Shown piece after piece: positions 1 to 6,489 of a stretch of 8,471 nucleotides of DNA (position 1 is the first letter of the stretch; every line of letters begins with the position of its first letter). The position numbers were made by a program, and so were the translations under genes. The stretch lies in NCBI GenBank assembly GCA_002470165.1, contig DKNF01000088.1, positions 1 to 8,471 on the forward strand, in the 5' to 3' direction. The notes beneath the pieces are model-generated. The model was given only the letters and a program-made list of their open reading frames with translations, ran no database searches and was not told the DNA's origin. This stretch comes from Betaproteobacteria bacterium UBA7395. Its GTDB lineage: Bacteria > Pseudomonadota > Gammaproteobacteria > Burkholderiales > Rhodocyclaceae.

Positions 1-188
1 GGGCATCGCCGGCCGGCACGCTGGAACGCGACGCCCGCACCCGGCCGCTGCGCCTGCAGGAAGACGGCTGGCTGATCGAATACCGCTACGACGACGACAA
101 CCCCGATGCGCTGCCGCAGCAACTGCAGGCCTCGGGCCACAACATCGAATTGCGCCTGCGCATCGAAACCTGGAAGAGCCAACCGTGA
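1..188 (+). CDS. lolB: Outer-membrane lipoprotein receptor LolB, C-terminal end (partial)
   Basis: This is the 3' end of a gene that begins before the window; whole codons run from base 3 to the TGA at 186-188, giving 61 residues. LolB is an outer-membrane-anchored lipoprotein that takes lipoproteins from the periplasmic carrier LolA and inserts them into the inner leaflet of the outer membrane. The visible tail contains GWLIEYRY followed by a proline/leucine-spaced stretch and ends with LRLRIETWKSQP. This beta-strand pattern (W-x-I-x-Y, then R-L-R-I near the end) is typical of the LolB C-terminus. Position supports it: lolB directly precedes ispE in many beta- and gammaproteobacteria, and here the two genes overlap by 4 bases (GTGA), suggesting translational coupling. 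The lipobox and the rest of the fold lie outside the window. Confidence 0.85.
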   Translation, partial: ASPAGTLERDARTRPLRLQEDGWLIEYRYDDDNPDALPQQLQASGHNIELRLRIETWKSQP

Positions 189-1033
189 CCCACCGGGACT
201 GGAACAGCGACTGGCCGGCGCCGGCCAAACTCAATCTATTCCTGCATGTAGTCGGCCGCCGCGCCGACGGCTATCACCTGCTGCAGACCGTATTCCGCTT
301 CATCGACCGCTGCGACACCCTGCGCTTCTCGCCGCGCAGCGACGGCCGCATCGAACTGGCGACGCCGATTCCCGGCGTTCCGGCCGACAACGACCTGACC
401 GTGCGCGCCGCGCGCCTGCTGCGGCAACACACCGGTTGCCGGCAGGGCGCCACCATCCATCTCGACAAGCGCCTGCCGATGGGCGGCGGCCTGGGCGGCG
501 GTTCCTCGGATGCCGCCACCGTGCTGCTCGCCCTCAACCACCTGTGGCAGACCCGGGTGCCGCGCGCCGAGCTGGAGCGCCTGGGCCTGACGCTGGGCGC
601 CGACGTGCCGGTCTTCGTCCATGGCCGCAACACTTTCGCCGAAGGCGTCGGCGAGGCTTTCACCGATGTCGAACTGCCGCCGGCCACCTATCTGGTGCTC
701 CATCCCGACGTGCAGGTGCCGACCGCGGCCATTTTCGGCGCCCCCGAACTGCGCCGCGACACGCCGGCCATCCGCCCCGCCAACTGGCGTCCGGGCGACG
801 GCCACAACGATCTGGAAGCCGTCGCCTGCGCCCGCTTTCCGGCCGTTGCCGAACATCTGGACTGGCTGCGCGGCCAGTCGCCGACAGCGATGATGACCGG
901 CTCCGGCGCCTGCGTCTTCGCCAGCTTTGCCGACCGTGCCACCGCCGCCGCGGCGTTGGCGGCGTGCCCGGCGGGCATGAGCGGCTGGTTGGCCGAAGGA
1001 CTGCCGTTTCACCCACTCGCAGAAATTGTTTAA
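185..1033 (+). CDS. ispE: 4-diphosphocytidyl-2-C-methyl-D-erythritol kinase IspE
   Basis: This cytosolic GHMP-superfamily kinase phosphorylates the 2-hydroxyl of 4-diphosphocytidyl-2-C-methyl-D-erythritol with ATP, in the non-mevalonate (MEP) pathway to IPP and DMAPP. The 282-residue length is normal for the family. Visible motifs are PAKLNLFL at residues 13-20 (catalytic Lys15), the glycine-rich ATP loop GGGLGGGSSDAA at 100-111, GADVPVF at 138-144 (catalytic Asp140), and the third GHMP motif TGSGACVF at 238-245. The start is GTG at 185, sharing bases with the TGA of lolB; it places the PAKLNL motif at the usual distance from the N-terminus, and the next in-frame ATG lies well inside the kinase fold. 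Expression is probably coupled to lolB. The gene is followed by a stable-RNA unit rather than by another reading frame of the same operon. Confidence 0.96.
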   Translation: MTHRDWNSDWPAPAKLNLFLHVVGRRADGYHLLQTVFRFIDRCDTLRFSPRSDGRIELATPIPGVPADNDLTVRAARLLRQHTGCRQGATIHLDKRLPMGGGLGGGSSDAATVLLALNHLWQTRVPRAELERLGLTLGADVPVFVHGRNTFAEGVGEAFTDVELPPATYLVLHPDVQVPTAAIFGAPELRRDTPAIRPANWRPGDGHNDLEAVACARFPAVAEHLDWLRGQSPTAMMTGSGACVFASFADRATAAAALAACPAGMSGWLAEGLPFHPLAEIV

Positions 1034-1039
1034 AAGGGC

Positions 1040-1068
1040 TGGATTTCCGAAACGCCCTCCTGTATCAT
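1040..1068 (+). promoter_or_regulatory. Candidate promoter of tRNA-Gln
   Basis: In the gap after ispE, TATCAT at 1063-1068 matches five of six bases of the sigma-70 -10 consensus. A poor -35 candidate, TGGATT at 1040-1045, lies 17 bases upstream. The bases right after the -10 are GC-rich (CGCGCC region, 1070-1075), resembling the discriminator of stringently controlled stable-RNA promoters; that regulatory reading is inference. The presumed leader (about 1075-1108) contains a perfect 10-base palindrome CGTTCGAACG at 1077-1086, and its CGAACGA half recurs at 1097-1103. The leader would be removed by RNase P. The -35 is weak, so the exact promoter is uncertain. Confidence 0.4.
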
Positions 1069-1108
1069 TCGCGCCTCGTTCGAACGACACCCCGTCCGAA
1101 CGAACCGC

Positions 1109-1185
1109 AGGGGAGTCGCCAAGTTGGTCAAGGCACCGGATTTTGATTCCGGCATTCGAAGGTTCGAATCCTTCCTCCTCTGCCA
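1109..1185 (+). tRNA. tRNA-Gln (anticodon UUG), CCA encoded
   Basis: The sequence folds as a full cloverleaf. The acceptor stem is 1109-1115 with 1175-1181 (seven pairs, one G-U). The D stem is GCC 1118-1120 with GGC 1132-1134. The anticodon stem is CCGGA 1136-1140 with TCCGG 1148-1152, around loop TTTTGAT with anticodon TTG at 1143-1145. The T arm is GAAGG 1158-1162 with CCTTC 1170-1174, around TTCGAAT. The discriminator base is G1182 and the 3' CCA (1183-1185) is encoded. It reads CAA, and CAG by wobble. It stands alone between ispE and prs, with a terminator 9 bases after the CCA. Confidence 0.97.
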
Positions 1186-1194
1186 GTTTCCCTT

Positions 1195-1222
1195 CGGGCA
1201 GGTCTTCGGCCTGCCCGATTTT
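1195..1222 (+). terminator. Intrinsic terminator after tRNA-Gln
   Basis: CGGGCAGG at 1195-1202 pairs perfectly with CCTGCCCG at 1210-1217 around the 7-base loop TCTTCGG, and the stem is followed by ATTTT at 1218-1222. The stem strength and T-rich tail fit a Rho-independent terminator ending the tRNA transcript. The tail has only four consecutive T, so some readthrough into prs is possible. The loop contains TTCG, a sequence frequent in stable hairpin loops. Confidence 0.75.
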
Positions 1223-1275
1223 CATTGTATCGGGCGATTTCGCGGCGCGCGCGGAGTCCCCGGAGGAATGCGGAA

Positions 1276-2226
1276 ATGGCCTACAACAGCCTGATGGTCT
1301 TCACCGGCAACGCCAACCCCAAACTGGCCGCCGAAGTCGCCAAAAACCTGAACGTCGATCTCGGACGCGCCAATGTCGGCCGCTTTTCCGACGGCGAAGT
1401 CAGCGTCGAACTGCAGGAACACGTCCGCGGCCGCGACATCTTCGTGCTGCAATCCACCTGCGCCCCGACCAACGACAACCTGATGGAACTGCTGGTCATG
1501 GTCGATGCGCTAAAGCGCGCCTCGGCCGGCCGCATCACCGCCGCCATCCCGTATTTCGGTTACGCCCGCCAGGACCGTCGCTCGCGTTCGTCGCGCGTGC
1601 CTATCGCCGCCAAGCTGGTCGCCAACATGCTGGCCGCTTCCGGCGTCGACCGCGTGCTGACCATGGACCTGCACGCCGAACAGATTCAGGGCTTCTTCGA
1701 CATTCCGGTCGACAACATCTACGCGCTACCGATCCTGCTCGAAGACATCATGAAGCAGAATTACGAGAACCCGATGGTCGTTTCGCCCGACCACGGCGGC
1801 GTCGTCCGCGCCCGCTCGCTGGCCAAGCGACTCGAATGCGACCTGGCGATCATCGACAAGCGCCGGCCGAAGGCCAATGTTTCCGAAGTCATGAACATCA
1901 TCGGTGAAGTCGACGGCCGCACCTGCATCATCATGGACGACATGGTCGACACCGCCGGCACGCTGTGCAAGGCAGCCACCGCCCTGAAGCAGCACGGTGC
2001 CAAGAAGGTCGTCGCCTACTGCACGCACCCGGTACTGTCCGGCCCGGCAGTCGAACGAGTCAACGATTCGGACCTTGACGCCCTGGTCGTCACCGACACC
2101 ATTCCGTTGCGCGACGATGCCGCTGACTGCGCGCGCATCCGCCAGCTGTCCGTGGCCGACATCATGGCCGAAACCATTCGCCGGATCAGCAACGACGACT
2201 CCGTCTCGTCGCTGTTCATCGATTAA
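1276..2226 (+). CDS. prs: Ribose-phosphate pyrophosphokinase (PRPP synthase)
   Basis: This cytosolic enzyme transfers pyrophosphate from ATP to ribose 5-phosphate, making PRPP for purine, pyrimidine, histidine, tryptophan and NAD synthesis. The 316-residue product matches class I bacterial Prs. Visible features are the N-terminal [10 protein letters not shown] (residues 9-18), RFSDGE at 36-41, the flexible ATP loop region [10 protein letters not shown] at 93-102, [11 protein letters not shown] at 131-141, the DKRRP lysine segment at 194-198, and the PRPP-binding loop [12 protein letters not shown] at 218-229. The start is ATG 1276, because GGAGGA at 1262-1267 lies 8 bases upstream and the protein then begins [16 protein letters not shown] at 1225 would add 17 arginine-rich residues unlike the family. 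The tRNA terminator lies between ispE and prs, so prs needs readthrough or its own promoter; I see no convincing promoter in 1223-1260. Confidence 0.97.
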   Translation: MAYNSLMVFTGNANPKLAAEVAKNLNVDLGRANVGRFSDGEVSVELQEHVRGRDIFVLQSTCAPTNDNLMELLVMVDALKRASAGRITAAIPYFGYARQDRRSRSSRVPIAAKLVANMLAASGVDRVLTMDLHAEQIQGFFDIPVDNIYALPILLEDIMKQNYENPMVVSPDHGGVVRARSLAKRLECDLAIIDKRRPKANVSEVMNIIGEVDGRTCIIMDDMVDTAGTLCKAATALKQHGAKKVVAYCTHPVLSGPAVERVNDSDLDALVVTDTIPLRDDAADCARIRQLSVADIMAETIRRISNDDSVSSLFID

Positions 2227-2238
2227 GTTTTTTCAACC

Positions 2239-2278
2239 TTCCCGATCTGGTCGCGGACCGGGAAACTACTGGAGTAGT
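2239..2278 (+). promoter_or_regulatory. Tandem inverted repeats in the rplY leader, enclosing its ribosome binding site
   Basis: Two inverted repeats abut in the 55-base gap between prs and rplY. The first pairs TTCCCG (2239-2244) with CGGGAA (2259-2264) and contains an inner GTC/GAC pairing (2250-2252 with 2256-2258). The second pairs ACTAC (2265-2269) with GTAGT (2274-2278) around the loop TGGA, so the Shine-Dalgarno GGAG (2271-2274) sits in the loop and on the stem edge, 7 bases before the ATG. E. coli rplY is known to be autogenously repressed by its 5S rRNA-binding product, so a structured leader here could serve a similar purpose; that is inference. No T-run follows either stem, which argues against a terminator. 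Confidence 0.45.
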
Positions 2279-2281
2279 ACC

Positions 2282-2884
2282 ATGCAATTTGAAGTTATCG
2301 CCAATGTGCGCAATCTGCAGGGATCGAGTGCGAGCCGCCGCCTGCGTCGCGCCGGCACCGTTCCGGGTATCGTCTACGGTGGCGATGCCGCCCCGACGGT
2401 CATCGAAACCAACCACAACGACCTGCTGCTGAAGATGAAAAAGGAAGCCTTCCATTCTTCCATCATCACGCTGAACATCGACGGCAAGAAGGAACAGGTC
2501 CTGCTGCGCGATTACCAGACGCACGCCTACAAGCCGCTGATCCTGCACGTTGATTTCCAGCGCGTCGACGCCACCCATGAGCTGCACATCAAAGTGCCGC
2601 TGCACTTCATCAACGAAGAAGCCGGTCCGGGCGTCAAGCTCAACGGCGGCCTGGTCAACCACGTTGCCACCGAAGTCGAAGTCCACTGCCTGGCCAAGGA
2701 CCTGCCGGAATTCATCGAAGTCGACCTCGGCTCGCTGAACGTCGGCGACAACATCCACGCTTCGCAGATCAAGCTGCCGAAGGGTGTTGCCCTGGTCAAG
2801 CACGGCGAAGACGACCCGATCGTCGTCAGCATCGTCGGCAAGGGCGGCGCCAAGGGTGCCGAAGACGAAGCTGCCGCCGAGTAA
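2282..2884 (+). CDS. rplY: Large-subunit ribosomal protein bL25, CTC/TL5 form
   Basis: This protein binds 5S rRNA in the central protuberance of the 50S subunit. At 200 residues it is the long CTC/TL5 form, about twice the 94-residue E. coli L25. Residues 1 to about 92 form the 5S-binding domain, with [18 protein letters not shown] at 17-34 and the [16 protein letters not shown] segment at 78-93. Residues from about 95 to 187 form the C-terminal beta domain ([19 protein letters not shown] at 105-123). The tail is short, flexible and rich in alanine and glutamate ([13 protein letters not shown]). The start is ATG 2282, 7 bases after GGAG. It follows prs by 55 bases, a pairing common in proteobacteria, and is closed by a strong terminator. 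The long form is sometimes called a general stress protein after Bacillus Ctc; that role is not implied here. Confidence 0.96.
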   Translation: MQFEVIANVRNLQGSSASRRLRRAGTVPGIVYGGDAAPTVIETNHNDLLLKMKKEAFHSSIITLNIDGKKEQVLLRDYQTHAYKPLILHVDFQRVDATHELHIKVPLHFINEEAGPGVKLNGGLVNHVATEVEVHCLAKDLPEFIEVDLGSLNVGDNIHASQIKLPKGVALVKHGEDDPIVVSIVGKGGAKGAEDEAAAE

Positions 2885-2906
2885 TTTCCGGCTTTCCGCA
2901 GTCACG

Positions 2907-2940
2907 GCCGCCGCTGGCTTTTTGCCGCCGGCGGCTTTTT
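2907..2940 (+). terminator. Strong intrinsic terminator after rplY
   Basis: GCCGCCG at 2907-2913 pairs with CGGCGGC at 2929-2935. After one mismatch (C2914/C2928), TGGC (2915-2918) pairs with GCCG (2924-2927), including one G-T pair. The loop is TTTTT (2919-2923) and the stem is followed directly by TTTTT (2936-2940). A GC-rich stem with a five-T tail is a textbook Rho-independent terminator and should end the prs-rplY transcript. The next start codon, that of pth, lies only 7 bases beyond. Confidence 0.88.
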
Positions 2941-2947
2941 CGCATCG

Positions 2948-3532
2948 ATGCTCATGACTCCCCCGCGCCTCATCGTCGGTCTCGGCAACCCCGGCCCCGA
3001 GTACGAAGCCACCCGGCACAACGCCGGTTTCTGGTTCGTTGACCGGCTCGCCGACCAGTTGAAGATCAGCCTCGCCCCGCAAGCCAAGTTCTTCGGCAAG
3101 GCGGCGCGCGCCGGCGAGTTATGGCTGCTCCAGCCGACCACCTTCATGAACCGTTCCGGTCAGGCGGTGGCGGCTCTGGCCAATTTCTACAAGATTTCCC
3201 CGGCCGAGATTCTCGTCGTGCACGACGAACTCGACCTGCCGCCCGGCGGCATCCGCCTCAAGCAGGGCGGCGGCAACGGCGGCCACAACGGTCTCAAGGA
3301 CATCCAGGCCAAACTGGGCACGCCGGACTTCTGGCGCCTGCGCCTGGGTATCGGCCACCCGCGCACGCTCGGCCTGGCGCAACAGGTTGTAGACTTCGTC
3401 CTCCACCAGCCGCGCAAGGAAGAAGCGCCCGACATCGAACACGCCCTGCACCGCAGTCTGCTGGCCTGGCCCAGAATCGCCGCCGGTGACTACACCGGCG
3501 CCCAGCAACAGTTGCACGGCAAAGCCGTCTGA
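2948..3532 (+). CDS. pth: Peptidyl-tRNA hydrolase (Pth)
   Basis: This essential cytosolic esterase frees tRNA from peptidyl-tRNAs dropped by stalled ribosomes. The 194-residue length is normal. Numbered from base 2948, the motifs are [20 protein letters not shown] at residues 8-27 (Asn14, catalytic His24), FMNRSG at 66-71 (Asn68), HDELDLPPG at 92-100 (Asp93) and [13 protein letters not shown] at 107-119 (Asn114), so all active-site residues are present. There are two ATGs, at 2948 and 2954. The second gives [10 protein letters not shown], closer in spacing to E. coli MTIKLIVGL, so the true start may be 2954. Neither has a recognisable Shine-Dalgarno, because the terminator T-run occupies that space. 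Pth follows rplY in many proteobacteria and ychF starts 20 bases later. Transcription must come from readthrough or from a promoter I cannot see. Confidence 0.96.
   Translation: MLMTPPRLIVGLGNPGPEYEATRHNAGFWFVDRLADQLKISLAPQAKFFGKAARAGELWLLQPTTFMNRSGQAVAALANFYKISPAEILVVHDELDLPPGGIRLKQGGGNGGHNGLKDIQAKLGTPDFWRLRLGIGHPRTLGLAQQVVDFVLHQPRKEEAPDIEHALHRSLLAWPRIAAGDYTGAQQQLHGKAV
3481..3500. repeat. Perfect 8-base inverted repeat in the 3' end of pth
   Basis: CGCCGGTG (3481-3488) and CACCGGCG (3493-3500) are perfect reverse complements separated by ACTA, just before the pth stop codon. In RNA this gives a strong 8-pair hairpin with a 4-base loop. No T-run follows (the next bases are CCCAGCAACAG), so it is not a classical terminator. 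It encodes part of AAGDYTGAQ of Pth. It may be chance in GC-rich coding sequence, or an RNA pause or stability element. Confidence 0.5.
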
Positions 3533-3552
3533 CCCGAACACAAGGAAAAACC

Positions 3553-4644
<1,092 letters not shown>

Positions 4645-4655
4645 CCCCCACGACC

Positions 4656-6395
4656 ATGCCCGCCACCGCGCTCGCCAACACCAACCCAGCCAGTGAGCTG
4701 AGCGCGGCGGTACTGCAACGCATTTTCCTGCAGAGCAGCGAGGCCGTGCTAGTCACCGACCGCAACAACTGCATCGTTGCGGTCAACGCCGCCTTCTCGG
4801 AAATGTCCGGCTATCCGGCGGAAGAGGTGATCGGTGGCAACCCGCGGATGTTCGCTTCCGGGCGCAACGAGCCGGCGTTCTACGCCAGCATGTGGCGGGC
4901 GATCAACGAACAGGGCGTGTGGTCCGGCGAGATCTGGGACCGCCGCAAGGACGGCAACCTCTACCCGATCTGGCTGACGGTTTCTGCCGTGACCGACAAC
5001 GCCGGCGAAGTGAGCAATTACGTTGCCACCTTCACCGACATCGGCGAACGGATCGAGGCCACGCAGCAGTTGCTGCATCTGGCCTACCACGATCCGCTGA
5101 CCCTGCTGCCCAATCGCCTGGCTTTCGAATCGCAGCTGGAGCTGGCGATCCGCAGTTGCGAACGCGACCACAAGCAGGTCGCGCTGATGCTCATCGACCT
5201 CGATCATTTCAAGACGGTCAACGACACGCTCGGCCACGCCACCGGCGACGAGTTGCTGAAGAGCGTGGCCGCCCGCCTGCGCGATTGCGTGCGTGCCAGC
5301 GACATCGTCGCCCGGCTCGGCGGCGACGAATTCGTCGTCGTGCTGCCCGACATCGACAGCGCGATGACCGTCGCCACGCTGGCAGGCAAGGTGCAGCACC
5401 GTCTCGCCGATCACAGCCACCAGATCGGCGTGCATAGCCTGTACGCGACGCCGAGCATCGGCATCAGCATCTACCCGGGCGACGGTCGCGACCGCGAAAC
5501 CCTGCTGCGCAACGCCGATGTCGCCATGTATCACGCCAAGGACCGCGGCCGGAACAACTACCAGTTCTACGCCAGCCGGATGAACGAAGCGGCCGGCGAA
5601 CGCCTGCAGATGGAAAATGCGCTGCGTCAGGCGCTGGCGTCGATCACCCCGGAACATTCGCCGTTCTCGCTGCACTTCCAGCCGCAGATCAACGTCGCCG
5701 ACGGCCGCGTAGTCGGCCTCGAAGCCCTGGCCCGCTGGCACGATCCGGTGCTCGGCCAGGTGCCGCCCGACCGCTTCATCCGCATCGCAGAAGACAGCGG
5801 CCTGATGCAGCCGCTGGGCGACTGGGTGTTCTGGGAGACCTGCCGGCACATCCGCCGTTTCCGCGACGCCGGACTGACCGGCCTGCGCGTCGCCGTCAAC
5901 ATCTCGGCCCAGCAACTGCGCCACGAGGCCCTGCCGATGCTGGTGCGCGGCGTACTCGCCTGCTACGAACTGACGCCCCAGGATCTGGAACTGGAAATCA
6001 CCGAAAGCACGGCGATGCAGAACCCGGACCTGACGCTGTCCATCCTCAACCAGTTTTCCGACATGGGCATCGTGCTCGCGATCGACGACTTCGGTACCGG
6101 CTATTCCTCGCTCGCCTACCTCAAGCACCTGCCCATCCACCGCCTCAAGCTCGACCGTTCCTTCGTCAAGGACATCGAGACCGACGCCAACGATGCGGCG
6201 ATCTGCTCGGCCACCGTCGCCCTCGGCCACAACCTGGGCCTCGAACTGGTCGCCGAAGGCGTCGAGACCGATGTCCAGCGCGAATTCCTGACCCGCCTGG
6301 GCTGCGACGTGCTGCAGGGCTTCTTCTATAGCAAGCCGCTGCCGGCCGACCAGATCATCGACTACCTGCGCCACTTCCAGCCGGTGACGCCGTAG
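4656..6395 (+). CDS. PAS-GGDEF-EAL cyclic-di-GMP cyclase/phosphodiesterase
   Basis: This 579-residue protein has no signal peptide or membrane segment and should be cytosolic. Residues about 19-137 form a PAS/PAC sensor (SSEAVLVTDRNN, GYPAEEVIGGNPRMF, GEIWDRRKDGNLYPIW). Residues about 140-305 form a GGDEF domain with HDPLTLLPNR (145-154), the signature GGDEF at 222-226, and an RASD inhibitory site at 213-216, exactly five residues upstream. Residues about 320-573 form an EAL domain with EALARW (356-361), Asn415, Glu447, DDFGTGYSS (477-485), Lys498, Glu534 and Gln554. These are the residues expected in active phosphodiesterases, so both activities look possible; the net direction and the PAS ligand cannot be told from sequence. 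The start at 4656 is 11 bases after ychF with no clear Shine-Dalgarno, suggesting coupled translation. It is the only signalling gene in the block. Confidence 0.93.
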   Translation: MPATALANTNPASELSAAVLQRIFLQSSEAVLVTDRNNCIVAVNAAFSEMSGYPAEEVIGGNPRMFASGRNEPAFYASMWRAINEQGVWSGEIWDRRKDGNLYPIWLTVSAVTDNAGEVSNYVATFTDIGERIEATQQLLHLAYHDPLTLLPNRLAFESQLELAIRSCERDHKQVALMLIDLDHFKTVNDTLGHATGDELLKSVAARLRDCVRASDIVARLGGDEFVVVLPDIDSAMTVATLAGKVQHRLADHSHQIGVHSLYATPSIGISIYPGDGRDRETLLRNADVAMYHAKDRGRNNYQFYASRMNEAAGERLQMENALRQALASITPEHSPFSLHFQPQINVADGRVVGLEALARWHDPVLGQVPPDRFIRIAEDSGLMQPLGDWVFWETCRHIRRFRDAGLTGLRVAVNISAQQLRHEALPMLVRGVLACYELTPQDLELEITESTAMQNPDLTLSILNQFSDMGIVLAIDDFGTGYSSLAYLKHLPIHRLKLDRSFVKDIETDANDAAICSATVALGHNLGLELVAEGVETDVQREFLTRLGCDVLQGFFYSKPLPADQIIDYLRHFQPVTP

Positions 6396-6408
6396 GGCCA
6401 CACGCAAG

Positions 6409-6441
6409 TCCCTGCGCCGATTAGCAAACTTTCCCTGCGCC
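6409..6441 (+). repeat. Direct repeat of 10 bases upstream of ribB
   Basis: TCCCTGCGCC occurs at 6409-6418 and again at 6432-6441, 23 bases start to start (about two helical turns), within the 94-base gap between the EAL-domain gene and ribB. Such same-face spacing is compatible with a two-site operator, but this is inference from one copy of the region, and the sequence is GC-rich. The rest of the gap (6396-6489) shows no terminator hairpin and none of the conserved blocks of an FMN riboswitch. Confidence 0.5.
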
Positions 6442-6460
6442 CCCGCGTTTCTGCGAAAAT
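6431..6460 (+). promoter_or_regulatory. Weak candidate promoter for ribB-ribH-nusB
   Basis: TG at 6452-6453, one base, then GAAAAT at 6455-6460 resembles an extended -10 element (four of six bases match TATAAT). The only -35 candidate is TTCCCT at 6431-6436, 18 bases upstream, matching three of six bases. The site lies about 30 bases before the ribB start, in the only sizeable gap in this half of the window. The match is modest and the call rests mainly on position. Confidence 0.3.
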
Positions 6461-6489
6461 AGCAGCCCTTTTTGGAAACCCGAATTCCC

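Noticed and set aside
1109..1185. tRNA-Gln as the attachment site of an integrated element
   Set aside because: The tRNA is intact. No integrase gene or duplicated tRNA 3' end is visible nearby, and housekeeping genes flank it on both sides.
1026..1907. A plus-strand open frame of 293 codons running from the ispE end through the tRNA into prs
   Set aside because: It crosses the tRNA and its terminator and is out of frame with prs. The product is arginine/proline-rich shadow sequence.
6396..6489. An FMN riboswitch upstream of ribB
   Set aside because: The gap is short and shows none of the conserved RFN blocks I would expect, such as AGGGTGAA-like or GGTAAAGTC-like segments.
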